Shown in pieces: positions 42,450 to 54,067 of a DNA stretch of 64,000 bases. The stretch comes from Symsagittifera roscoffensis (Eukaryota > Xenacoelomorpha > Acoela > Convolutidae), in NCBI RefSeq assembly GCF_963678635.1, contig NC_087066.1, positions 27,307,801 through 27,371,800 of the forward strand, read 5' to 3'. Below the pieces are notes generated by a model. It was not told where the DNA came from, ran no database searches, and saw only the letters and a list, made by a program, of their open reading frames with translations. Made by a program: the position numbers and the translations under genes. The first letter of the stretch is position 1. Every line of letters starts with the position of its first letter.

Positions 42450-45400
42450 ATGGCGGATGGAAACTACTCGGGCGTTTATGGTCAAGTAGGAAAGTGTCAA
42501 AGCAGTTCACAGGATATTAATCAGACGAAAGAAGATCGTTCTTTTAGTCGTCTAAACAAGAAAACCGGTCCTCAAATTTGCACAAGTCGCGATACACTCA
42601 ACGACATCATTGACGCACTGCTCATTTGTAAGTTGAAAATTAGGCCTTTAATCGTAACTGTCCTAAAATCACTTTATCAAAAAAAAACAGATGTCCAAAA
42701 CTTGGTGGTGGGGTGGGGGGGGGGGGGGGGGGGGTCAAACTTTTTTTAAAGGTTTACACATTGATTACACGAAGGTTTAGGGTTGGTCGATTAAAATTGG
42801 TCGTAGAGGTAGAAAATAGCAATGGAGTATTAGCTTGGGACTGTGAGGGGCTGAATACTTCAGGGAAGGGAGGTGTCCGCCTCCCAGATCCCGATGAAAT
42901 CCGTAAATGCTTAGTTCCATTTATAGGATGATCCAAAAGTCTCAAGACCGGCCTCTATCAGTTGATTTAGCTGATCGATCGACAATCCAGAAAACAATCA
43001 TTTTGAACAGATGGTTAGAAATTTCCGTTAGTATTCGTTTCAAGCCAACTAGTATTACATCCACCGGTGCTGATTTGAAAACAGTAAAATAAATAAATAG
43101 TTTGGGCAGTAGTAAGATAACTGTTTAAATTTGTAGATGGCGAGGAATCGTTGGTGTTTCACAATGAAACTAACAACCACAAATTAGCCAAAAAGAGATC
43201 GTCAAAGGTCACTTTCGAGTGCGACTTTCCCGTTTCCATTCACGATCTCCTCACTCCATCTGAGGCACACTGGGCAGCCAATCCGATAGCGCCATCGCCA
43301 TGTTCCGATCCAAAGAGCCCCGATGCCAGCGGGTAATTCTGTCTAAATTTTGAATATAAATGGGAAGGGAAGAACTTAATTAAAGGACTTCAATTAATAA
43401 GTTGAACTTAATTATTTCACACTGATTGTATAAAATAATAGGACGAATCACACATTAGAAAAAACTTCTGTAGGGAGAAATTTGAACAAGGATAGCCTGT
43501 TACTGAGCAAGTAGCGCAGAATGTTCCGACGATAGTCTTTAAAAAACTACAACACAATTTTTAATGTGTAGTTTTTTCTGCGTGGTATGATAAAAGGATC
43601 TGACGTAAAAGTATAAGTTAGGCAAATCCGACAATTACAAAAATGAGGACAAATTTGACAAAAATGCTTGGAGAAAAATGACTAGAAAAGAAACAAAACT
43701 TAAAGAAAAAAATGACAAGAAAAGAAACGAAATTTCAAAAAAAAACTTGAAACATTTTTTAAAATTATTTTGCAAAAAAAAAAAAAAAAATTAGAATTGT
43801 TTTTGATTCCCAAAATTGCGCAAAAAACTCCAAATTTTTTTTACCTGCTTAAAACTATGTCTTCAGGACCAAAAATAAGCATGAATGAGCTGTTGTAAGC
43901 CTGTTCACTCGAGTTTGAAAAAATTGCAAAAATCAAAACCAGTTTTTCTCGATACTGAGAAAATTTTTTGAAAATGTTTTAAAGTCGTTCCAATTATGAA
44001 TAAAAGGACTTTCATTTACCATATCATTTGACTCATTCCGACAAATATTTGTGGTAGCCGATTGTGCATGGAAAAAAAATGAAAAAGAAAAGAAAAAACG
44101 AAAACACAACCGAATACATGGTTCCTCTCCATTTTTCAAATGGTCGGAGCAAAAACAAAACAGAAAAAAATACGCCCGAATACAAACTTCTTCCCCATTT
44201 TCTATGGTCAGAACAAAAAGGATAGCCAGGCGCCAGGCAATTCACACAGAATGTTCCGACCATAATTAAAAAAAACTACAAGAAAAAACTTTTTCTTTTC
44301 TTTTTTCAAATTGAAGTCGTTGTTTGTACGCGTTGTGATAAAAAAAACTGTAAAATCATGTAGAAAGTTACTGAATAATGCCTAATTGTCAGAAAAAATG
44401 AATAACAAACAAAAAATGAAAAAAAAAGCAAAATATCAAAACGAAAAAAATCAAAAACAATAATTTCATGGTTAAAATGGGTGCACCAGTTATTACTGCT
44501 GGTGGCGATACAGAAAACGACCGAGTCGTAAAAATTAGACAACCGACACAAAAACAACACCCGAGAATTTAGTATGTTTGTCTTATTTGGAACTCATTTT
44601 GATGAAAAGATGTTATGAAACAAATAAACTTGTGAAACGCCCGTTGTAAAATCGTGAATCATATAAAACTATGAAACAAGCGTTTACGCAAAAAAAAACT
44701 TTGGGTAAACATCCGTTGATCCAAAAAAATGTTGAAAAGTCGAAACGTTGGGTTTTTGAAAAGCAGAAAATGTAGAGAAACTTCAAAAATTCGACGAGCC
44801 ATTAACTTGAATCGATTTGCAAAAAAACTCATATTAGGCTGACAAGTTGCGAGAAGTTAAACTCAAAGAAACAAACAAAAAAACCTACTCTAAATAAGGC
44901 TGCAGTAAAAACTGCTGACTTTTTCACTTTTCTTCACTAGCATTTTGGAGAGTTAGAAAAAATTTCGAAGGATTTATTCTGCTGGAGCTTGCAATGCAAA
45001 AGAAAAAAAAACTAAACAGAATGAGAAGAAAACATAAGTACAAGAAACAAATAGCAAAATTAAACTAAATTAGACATTTAGAAAAAAAAATCGAACATTA
45101 CGAGCAAAATACAAAAAAGGATTTTTAAAAGATTTTTTGTCTGATAGCACTTGAAGCCTCATTAACTCAAGTCTATAAAAAATAGTGATAACTCTCAGGT
45201 TATCGAAACGTTGTGTAATTTTTTATCAAACTTTCAAATTCAACTTTAAAACTATGGTGTTTTCATTTAAATCGGATTTTCCCTGGTTAAAAAGCAGTTG
45301 TTTTAGTTTGATTATCCTCTGGGAAAGCGGTAAGCTGCACATTTTTGTTCCAGATTGGAAGAAGAAGACGAAACTGTGCTGACGGTCAGTGACCTTGTGG

Positions 45401-46021
45401 CTCTGGGCCAGATGGTGGGACGAAAACTGAACGAGGATGACGTGGAACATATCCTGTCTCAGTGCAAGGATCAAAATGACCTGCTCGATTTCCCCCAGCT
45501 GATTGAGAAGATGGAGGTGATGACCCATGAATTGCAGCCATGCACCAAGTCTGAACTTAAGCAGGCGTTCAAGGTAGGTAAACACTTCTTCTATTTCACC
45601 ATTTTTATCTCCATTTCACGCCATTTTTATCTGCTACATTTTATGTTTTGAACTTATGCTGTCTATTTTTGGCTATGTATCCATGATCGAGAAGCAGAGC
45701 CTGCAGTCGAATATAAAGGTTGCTATACCCTCGATTTGCATTGTTTTGCAGATAATCGACCAAGAGGGTAAGGGTTTCATCACCATCAAGCAGATCCGAG
45801 AGATGGCGGAGAAGATCATGCCGAGTATCTGCTCGGAAGAGCTAGAGTCACTGTTCGACGACACACTCCTCGGAGAAGACGACTCACCGCTGCGAGGCAA
45901 GAACAACGATGACTCACAGAAAAACAACGGAAAGACGCAAATTAAAGACTCGGGAGACCACAAAAACGGAGAAGGCAAGATAAACGCTGAGTCATTCATC
46001 CAATTTATACAGATGCTCTGA
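42450..46021 (+). CDS. EF-hand (calmodulin-superfamily) protein, four coding exons
   Basis: Exons 42,450-42,627, 43,137-43,332, 45,354-45,573 and 45,752-46,021 (TGA) join with matching phases (1, 2, 0) to 287 codons. Exons 1-2 encode a polar N-terminal extension of ~125 residues not typical of calmodulin. Exon 3 holds a degenerate EF pair (LTVSDLVALGQMVGRKLNED...LLDFPQLIEKM). Exon 4 starts with the loop DQEGKGFITIKQ and ends with HKNGEGKINAESF. The last loop has His at position 1 and Ser at position 12 instead of Asp and Glu, and the preceding one has Gln at position 12, so calcium binding is likely weak or lost. A ~35-residue acidic/polar insert (EDDSPLRGKNNDDS...) lengthens the last hand. 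The start ATGGCGG was chosen as the first in-frame ATG. AATAAA at 46,495 could be its polyadenylation signal. Confidence 0.8.
42709..42733 (+). repeat. G-run in intron 1 of the EF-hand gene
   Basis: Roughly 24 consecutive or nearly consecutive G on the coding strand, preceded by ggtggtggggt. Capable of G-quadruplex formation; its length is likely unstable or mis-assembled. A shorter G-run occurs at about 62,305. Confidence 0.8.
43480..44270 (+). repeat. GGTCGGAAC-ended repeat family, tandem copies
   Basis: Two related units. Ends share ggatagcc-g-...-cacagaatgttccgacca (43,489 and 44,219). Internal blocks: ctcattccgacaaatatttg, ttgtgcatggaaa, and ggttcctctccatttttcaa (44,033-44,140), which recur at 59,605-59,720. 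Lies in intron 2 of the EF-hand gene; A-rich, no conserved ORF. Confidence 0.6.
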
Positions 46022-47510
46022 AAATGAAAAACGTATAAACGAAATTAATTAGATGTAAGTTGTGCGCTGCAATTTTTTTTTAAATAGACATTTGATTGAG
46101 ACATTACTTAGGCCGTGTCATAGTTTGTAAAAGTGAATGGCATGGTTCAGTATGTATTTAGCTAGTCTTCAACTCTTGAGTGTTTACCGGGTAAAAAAGC
46201 TTTATTTAACTGTTTTTAATCAGTAGCCAAATGCTTAGCCAGGAAGTTAGTTATTATAAAGCAAGTGAAACTATTTGAAGAACATTTCTCACATACAAAC
46301 TACTGCAAGATTATCTATTTTGTTTAACAGGTTGAGACCAAACGTTCAATCTGATATCGCGGGTCGTTTGTAGGTGGTCGTTTTTCGGTTTTTTTTAAAC
46401 CGGCAAAAAATAGATAAAAGAAACAGTTTGAGACTATGCTAAATGGAGATGCTTCATTTTAGCGTGTCTTATATTATAATCGATCCAATTTTGTAATAAA
46501 AATTTTATTTTCATTTTTCATTATTTAGGAGGGTTGGCTTTTTGACTTTTGCTCATGCAAGATAAACAGTCTTTTGCTTTCCAGGGCTATTCAAGTTTAA
46601 TTAGCTGTTTAACAATAAAAAGAAGAAAATGCAGCTCCATCAAGAAATGGTCATAAGGCTTGATTGATCAAATGCATAATTGCTTTTTGTAGGTGGTCGT
46701 TTTTATATTTACACTATTCATTTTTGTTTAAGCTTTGATTGAAAAACAGTAAATTTTAAAAATCGTTTTATCTTCCAAGTCGACGATTTTGAATCCGAGA
46801 TCAAGATCAATTTCGGATTGCCAATTTCTGTTCGGTGCTTCCAAAATGAGAACTCGAGTCTAAATTGTAGCTTGAATTGCCGCCTTGCACACTCTGTTTC
46901 TTGTTTAAATACCCTAGAGGTTCGTGCATTTCCCTTTCGAACCCAAAACGAACGCTCTCACGAAAAGGCTATGACAAATGCTTCAGAGATAACAATTATA
47001 GGGCATTTGAGTTCAATGATAGCTGTATTCCAAATCGGTTTCAACCAGTCACTCAAATGTGGATATGGCTGAGAAAATGGATACGCTGTAGTTAAAACGG
47101 GAACTGAACTCGGGTAATTTTGGCATCACTATCGGAACCATTTAGGCCGGCCAATCTCCCGACCAAACGATATGACAACTTGTACGACATTGAATGCATA
47201 CGCGACATTGTACAACGATAGGTTTAACCTAATTTTTTTTACTCAGAAGGCACATTTTAAACTTAAATAAATATTCATGCTCAAAATCGAGTTTTGTGTA
47301 CAAATAGATGGTAGAACTTTAAACAAAAATTAGATTACGACCAAACGGCATAGAACTAAGAATTGAAATAAAACAGCAACTCCGAAAAAGTCAGTTGATA
47401 ATGTCTCCACTTTCGTCGCCGCAGAGCCATTTATTGGTGCTCTACTACTCAATGATTTGGTTAAGAAGCAGTAGTGAGCTCTACTAGCTGATTATGAACT
47501 CTGGTTTCGC
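46022..47510. other. 3' UTR of the EF-hand gene and intergenic DNA
   Basis: Contains the AATAAA at 46,495-46,500. The tract tgtaggtggtcgttttt occurs twice (near 46,370 and 46,690). No supported gene; short frames at 46.8-47.1 kb have no recognisable product. Confidence 0.45.
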
Positions 47511-47514
47511 ATGT

Positions 47515-47830
47515 CTTAATTGTTCCGACCATTTGAAGAATGTGGATTTTTGTATTCGGGTGTGTTTTTAGTTTGTTTGTTTTCCAAGCAAAATCAAGAA
47601 GTCCCACAAGTAATCATCGAAATGGGTCGAGTTATTTATCAAATAAAGCCTTTTCAGTCGTGATTCAAACGACAGTACAAAAATTTGAAAATTTTTGTGT
47701 CGACAAAAACCGGTTGGAATTTTTTTGATTTTTGTCCGATTTCGATTTAATAAGGTGAGCGTGCAGGCTTTCAATAGCTTATTTCCGCTTAATTTAAGCC
47801 GTGGAAATTTGGTTTTACTCGAGTACATTT
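47515..47830 (-). repeat. GGTCGGAAC-ended repeat family, reversed copy
   Basis: Begins with ttgttccgaccatttgaaga and carries the reverse complement of blocks at 59,605-59,720 (e.g. tgtattcgggtgtg, ttgttttcca, atcatcgaaatgggtcgag). Its right part matches 1,270-1,380. Confidence 0.6.
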
Positions 47831-48075
47831 AGTTTTTTAACGCCATTTTCGGAATCAATCTTCAAAAATTTTAAAAAAAATACAAAAGTTTGATAAAAGA
47901 TTATAAAATTTATTTGAACTAATTTCCAACTATGTATTTAACTATGACTGTCGAAGATACCCAGTTTCGCTTTTTCGTTCAGATCTTTTTATCACAACAC
48001 AGAAAAAAAAGACACTAATTTGACAAAAAAAAGTTGGCATTCAGCATCGCCACATTTACGGAATCAGTTTCTACC

Positions 48076-48576
48076 ATGGCCCAGATGCAAACTTATACTT
48101 ACGATATAGATTTCACATTTCCCTCGGATGCTGCGAATTTCTGCAAGATAGCAGATTAGGCTCCTGCAACCGGATACAATGAGAGCATTGGAGCATTTTG
48201 AAAAACTCCGGTGGCCTGTTGGAGGTTAAACGGAGCCAATATCAGGGGCGAAAAAGATGAAGGCGATTGGGTTGCTAACACGCTAAACAATTTCCACCAG
48301 AGAGAAACAAGTAGCCTCAAAGATATGTGGATCGACGTCACCGGAGATTCAAACTACGACACTTCCAGTACCGTGATCTTCACCCGGTGCAAATTGGCTC
48401 AGGCTTCGGAGATGATCAAAAACCACAATTCGTTCCATATCGCCCTCTCATGCATGTACGTGGATGGAGATTCAGTCAACGATAAATGCATAATACTCTG
48501 GGACAACTTTGAATTGCAATACCTTTTCCAGTACACTGGAGAATACATGAGAGCAGGGATTACCATTCCTACTTAG
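48076..48576 (+). pseudogene. Unrecognised coding-like ORF with two in-frame stops
   Basis: From a well-contexted accATGG the frame reads MAQMQTYTYDIDFTFPSDAA, hits TAG at codon 28 (48,157) and TGA at codon 42 (48,199), then stays open with no further break to TAG at 48,574. Base composition is more balanced than in the surroundings, and the downstream part has a protein-like mix (WIDVTGDSNYDTSSTV, FHIALSCMYVDGDSV). No donor-acceptor pair that would remove both stops was found. It may be a retro-pseudogene or an integrated viral or mobile-element gene; I do not recognise the family. Confidence 0.5.
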
Positions 48577-49224
48577 GGTTCTACAAAAGCATTATCCATA
48601 CACGTAACAAGAAATGTATGGAGAGATAATGATTGGTTCAGGTGTTGGAACACGAACCACATTTGCCTGATAGCGATCTCCTAAACTAAAATAACCACAT
48701 TATGGTACAATTTCTGACAATTTATTTTTGCGCAAAAATATTTTATCAAAGATTACAACTTAAAGTATGTGTGCAATTATATAAAGAAAGTTTTAATCAA
48801 CTCAGAGCATCGCGTAATTAGTTATTTTTTATTTTTGAACTGGAATTCTTATTTGCTTAGCATAGCATTCATCTGGACTAACAGCATCCACCAACAAGTG
48901 TTATATGGGTTGTCAAAACTTGCCTAAAACCAAACCAATCGCAATTATCTGGACGAATACGGTCAATCATTCAATTGAAAAAAGCCATTTCGAAGCTTTT
49001 ACAAAATAGTTGTGCAAAACCATGCTTTAAAAAGGGAACTCAAAAAGTGCAGTAAAATGATTGGCGCGTGAGTTTTAGACCGACATTTGTTTACTGTATC
49101 CAATAACAAAAGAGTGCAACATATGAAATGCCGACAAGTGTGTTTTTACGTAGATTTTGGAACAATTAAAACCTCATGAAAGAAAAAAAAAAGCCAATTA
49201 CTCTCAAGTGGTCCCACAAATTCA

Positions 49225-49600
49225 TACGAGACTGCTCATCTTAGGACGAAGATTTCAAAATTCTGACTGCTTTTTAAGTTTTACGGAGTAGTGTTCACTT
49301 CAAAGAAAAAACGGATTAAATATATCGCGCGTTAATTATCCCAAATTGGCAACATTTAAACTCTCATAAGCTTACCAAAAATAACCACTGGTGAAATATC
49401 TTTCTGAATTTGAGCTCAGAATAACAATGCTTTTCGAATGATGTAGAAACTCCATTAACAATGGCTAGTTCAAAAGTCGAAACTTGTCCGGAGAAAAAAA
49501 CCACCCCGAGCATACATATTCCTTCGCTCTTCGGAGTAACAAGAGTGCCTGCATCAATGCAAAGCCCTAATTGTTCCGACTTCCATTTAAGTGTTCTCAA
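49225..49600. mobile_element. Foldback-family copy, partial
   Basis: Matches 63,225-63,680: tacgagactgctc, tcgcgcgttaatt-tcccaaattgg, taaccactggtgaaatatctt, aatggctagttcaaaagtcg, then agccctaattgttccgactt at about 49,562. Only one arm is present. Confidence 0.6.
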
Positions 49601-50164
49601 ATACTTTTTAGATTAGGCAGAAAATATCAAAATTGAAGTGTTACAATTTGAGTCCTGCATCGAATTAATAAAACAAATTAGCAAAGAAACTCTTTTAAAA
49701 CTAAAAGCTCTAGTTTTGAAAAAAAAGGTAAAGTATAAAGGAAACATTGGAATATTTGTTTGGAGAAGCATATGTGAAGTGATGATAAAATCAGCTAGAT
49801 GCTCAAAGAAATACGGTTGTTGTCATCCCTTGTATATCTGAGCAATTTGCAATATTTGCATATAGTTTCCAAGTATCTGAACACTTTTGTCTATCTTAGT
49901 TCGACCTTTCCGTTAAGAAAATATTTCACGGTTCACTGCGTTGGTCCTCAGAACTAACCTGCTTCGATAAAACTGACTTTTATTCGCTTTCCTTTAAAAA
50001 TTGTCTGCTTCGACAACAAGAAAACAAATGTTTTAAAAGAAGAGCGCGTTTTCTACACAGAGGCAAAGCTGCGCTTCACAAAGACTGGCGACAGCACGAC
50101 AAAAAGCAGCTTTATAAAGTGAAATAAGAAAGATAGAACTAAGCCTCTATTAGTAAAACTTTGG

Positions 50165-50215
50165 TACGTATGGGCTTCGAACCTGCGACCTATTGGCCAC
50201 AAACTCTTAACAAAC
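50165..50215 (-). repeat. tRNA-derived repeat fragment
   Basis: On the minus strand a B-box-like GGTTCGAAGCCCATACG (about 50,171-50,187) is preceded by tggccaataggtcgca. A shared element gaggcaaagctgcgcttca lies nearby at about 50,064. Degenerate pol-III SINE or tRNA relic. Confidence 0.4.
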
Positions 50216-50909
50216 GAAAAAGACTAGTAACAAATTAAACAGCTACATATGCTAACAAATTGCCAATTGGATGCAGCAAAAGTAGCACCAAATACAAATA
50301 GACACAACTTTGCAAGTATTAGTTTGGAATATAACAAACTGTAGGATCCGTACTAATTTGCCATGCAATAAATTGAAAATCATACAGCCACATTATTTAT
50401 GAATTATGCATTTCAACAAATTGCAAGATATATTAGAAAACTTCTTATATTGAAATGTTAAGATTATTATGTTGTTCAAACAAATAGCTTCTTTCGGTTC
50501 ATTTGACAAACTTAAAATGCATCAACTGTGTTAACTTATTACTTTTAGAATTTCAAAGCACATACTATCAATAGACGTAGAGGTGCCCCAATAGTCGTAC
50601 TATAACACAAACGCTCACTGAAGTTGGCTAGTGCACACAGCAAAAACCTAAATCGTACCATTGCAAAAGCTGAGGAGATCAGAATTGTTTATGATCATCT
50701 TAATCTTTACTATTTAATAGCGATTTGATGAGTTAGCTTACTAAATATAGATCCGCTACTACCATGAGCAGCTTCAATAAATCAATATTCTGGAAACCAA
50801 TATTCATCATTGAGCCCATGCCGCTCTGACCTACGACAAGGTTTTTTTTCAGACGAATCTCGACTTTTCAGCTAACAACCTTTCACAAAAACTTTATATG
50901 CCATCTAAA

Positions 50910-52250
50910 AGATTACCATCAACTTGGGATAAATAATTCGCTCGAAGCTTCAAATTTTTTACACAGAGGTGAGGCTGAGCTTCGCACTACTTGCAGTACA
51001 AACAAGAAAACCGCTAAGTCGAAAAAAAAAACAATCGAAAATGTCGAAAAAACTAGATCTATCAAACTGAATTGTTAAGTCACACTCACCCTCAAAACGC
51101 AAACACAGGTAACTTGTATTTATTTTTCAAATGCAACAATATGAGGTCACAAAATTGATAAAAGATACACCGAAACCTATTAAGCCGAAAAAAAGAAAAA
51201 TTTCAAAAGGCGGAAAAAACAAAAAAAAATTAAGACTAATTAAAAACTATTAAGTCTCCCTCACATTCAAAACACAAATAAAGTAAAAAGTGTTTTTTTT
51301 TCGCTTGTAATAGGAAGCACTTACGCCGATTTTATGTAGGCCGACACCTATCAGGAAAAACAAAAAGGAAAACAAAAAAAGCCGAAAGAAATTGTCATAA
51401 AAAACTATCAATTCTATGTGCGATTCACAGGGGCGCATAAAAATATGTTTTCCTTGAAAGGGCTCAAAAAGTCACTAAGCCGATAAAAAACAAGCCGAAA
51501 TCAATTGAGCATAATAAAGTATTTAAGCGAAAAAAGAACACAAAAAACTTTTTTGTGTGTTTTTTTTTGATTCCATCTAAAAGATTACCAACAACTAGGA
51601 ACAAGTAATCCATCCTTCAAATTTTCCAAACAGAAAGGAAGCCTAGCTTCGCGCCTTTGCAATACAGAACCAGAAAGCCGCTAAATAAAAAAAAATCGAA
51701 AATGTCGAAAAGACTAGATCTATCAAAATGAATTAAGTCACACTCACCCTCAAAACAAGCACACAACTTAATTTGCTTTTCAAATGCAACAATATGAGGT
51801 CACTAAGTCGATATAATATACGCCGAAACCTATTCAGTAAAAACAAATTAAAAAAACTATTAAGTACCCCTCACCCTCAAAATATACACAAAAAAGTTTA
51901 AAGTTTTTTATCGCTTGTCGAAAGACGTAATAAGAGGCACTTACGCCGAAAATATATAGGCCCGAACCTATCAAGCAAACCAAATAGGAAAAGAAAAAAG
52001 CCGAAAAAAAGTTGTCACAAAAAACTATAATTTCTAATAAGATATTTAGCATTTTGTGCGATCCACAGTGGAGCATAAAAATATGGTTTTTTTAAACGAC
52101 TCAGAAAAAAGTCACCAAGTCGATAAAAATAAGCCGAAATCAATTGTGCAGAATAAAGTATTTAAGCAAAAAAAAGAAAATATGAAGACAAAATTAGTAA
52201 AATTACAAATAGCAGAAAAAAAATCAAGACACTGAAATCAACTACAATAT
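50910..52250. repeat. Two tandem ~660-bp units of a composite repeat
   Basis: 50,912-51,560 and 51,578-52,200 align: aaaagattaccaacaact / aagattaccatcaacttggg, gcttcgc-c-ctt-gcaatac, tcgaaaatgtcgaaaa-act, cacactcaccctcaaaac, caaatgcaacaatatgaggt, then cgccgaaacctatt and aagccgaaatcaattg. The same modules appear at 56.9-57.5 kb. No gene. Confidence 0.7.
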
Positions 52251-52289
52251 AACTTGCGTACACCCAAAAAAATAAATTCTATTGTGGAA

Positions 52290-52355
52290 TTATACTCGAA
52301 CCCAAGACCTTTGCCTTCCCGTGCGTATTAGTTACCACCAGACCAAGAGTGCCGT
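52290..52355 (-). repeat. tRNA-derived SINE segment
   Basis: Minus strand: A-box-like tggtctggtggtaac (about 52,332-52,346) and B-box-like gggttcgagt (52,295-52,304) at tRNA spacing. It follows the composite repeat and is followed by gtacccgatagcaat (about 52,452), the same order as at 57.3-57.5 kb. The anticodon arm does not pair well, so it is not a functional tRNA. Confidence 0.6.
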
Positions 52356-54067
52356 AAACGCAAAGAAAAATGAGTTTATTATGAACTGGGTCTAAATTCA
52401 CCATTCCATTTTGATCATTCTTTGAAGTTGGTTACGGGAAAAAAAGTCTAGTACCCGATAGCAATACCCTTGCTTTTCGCTAGGGTAATAAAGCAAAGCA
52501 ACAAATGAATGCAACTCAAAATCAATTACGATCATTTTTGATCATGATGTACTTGTTGCCTATCGGAGAAGATTATTAAAAAACTCCGAAAACCAAGAAA
52601 ACAATTGCTTCAAGCAGCCTCGTTCTGGGTAAGACCCTACTATGTGTATACTTTCAGTATTTTTAGTAGAATATGTCGAATATTCAAACCATAAAAAATA
52701 ACTGAAATTTAAGGAGCATAGGCTGTTGATTCGATTAACAACTTGACGACTGAAATATTCAAAAAATGTATCGACAAGAAGTTTTTACTCAATATTTATC
52801 GAACACACAAGGCAAGTCAACAAATTCAAGACTCGTTTACTATTTTCTTCAAGGAAGCATTTCAAAGATAAACTTTCCAATTATTCAGTTCATTGTCCAT
52901 AGAAACGCCAAAATTCCATATTCGAATCCCAGCACTGGTCTAAACTCATCTTCAGTTTTCGTCGGAATATTAACTCGCACAAAAACTACAACGAGTACAA
53001 GACAGTGTCGTTGAAATCTGCATCCACTGCCAAAGTGAAAGGTATGTAATGTCCGTCAATTTTTGCAGATATTTGTTTGTTGGCCACTTTCGGAGATATT
53101 TGCAGCTTGGTTCTGCTTACTTCGAGAGACCTAAAGCAAAAACTGTCAGTTTCAACAAATTATCATTTTAAAGAGTTTCGATAATTTTCAAAGAATTAAG
53201 TGGACTACTCGATGCTCCAGTAGCCAAGAAAAAACGGATACAACTTTATATCTACTTGCAAGGCATTCAAAACAGGCGAAACAGAGCTTCGCGCCACTTG
53301 TTGTAAAGAAAAATAAATGCCATTATTAAAGCGTGAAAAGCTAATTGTAAAACATGGCGTCATTCTTCAATTTATCACAACATTTCAGGAGTGGGCACGA
53401 TCTAGCCATTTTCTAGCACCCTTATGATTCATTAAAGCTCATTTAACAGACTCAAACCCGGAAAAACATCATTTGTGAAAAACGGATACATCGGTGCTTT
53501 TCTCGAATTTTTGCAATCACTAAAACAAGTAACTCAAAAAAAGACAAGGCTGCATTCATTGCTTTCTTCTAAAAGAAAAAAGTTCAGCGATATTTCTTGG
53601 AACTTAATTAAATGCACCACTGCCGGAAAACATCGAAAGGATTTTTTACTAGAAAAAATCCTTTAATCACAAGAAAACCCGTGCTGCGGCAATCAGCCGA
53701 CAAACTTAAGCAAACAAACGATAGCCCGGCATTTACTTTTTCAGCTGATAAATTTCCGTTTGCAAAAAAGAACAAACCCTGGCCGGATTCAAACCCTTCG
53801 TCGTGCCAGGTTTATCAAATGATTCTTTGATTCTGTAGTTTTAACATGAAAAAGTCTATGCGGGAACTTTGGAGCACTTGTTAATCACACGCGTTTAAAT
53901 ATTCAAATATTTCCAGCAGTAGAAGTCATTTGGGAAACTAAATTAATTAGGTGAAATACGTTTTAAAACCAAAATTACTGTTTAAAAGAGCTTCACAATG
54001 GAAACAGGAAACAGTCGCGACCGAGACGAATAAATCGGTATACAGCCGGGATAACAGACGACATTGT

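Noticed and set aside
42709-42733. Telomeric or regulatory G-repeat
   Set aside because: A plain homopolymer G-run in an intron, not a telomere motif; probably length-unstable.
46818-47095. Overlapping plus-strand frames of 72-84 codons after the EF-hand gene
   Set aside because: Two frames overlap with no family resemblance, no splice support and no clear coding composition.
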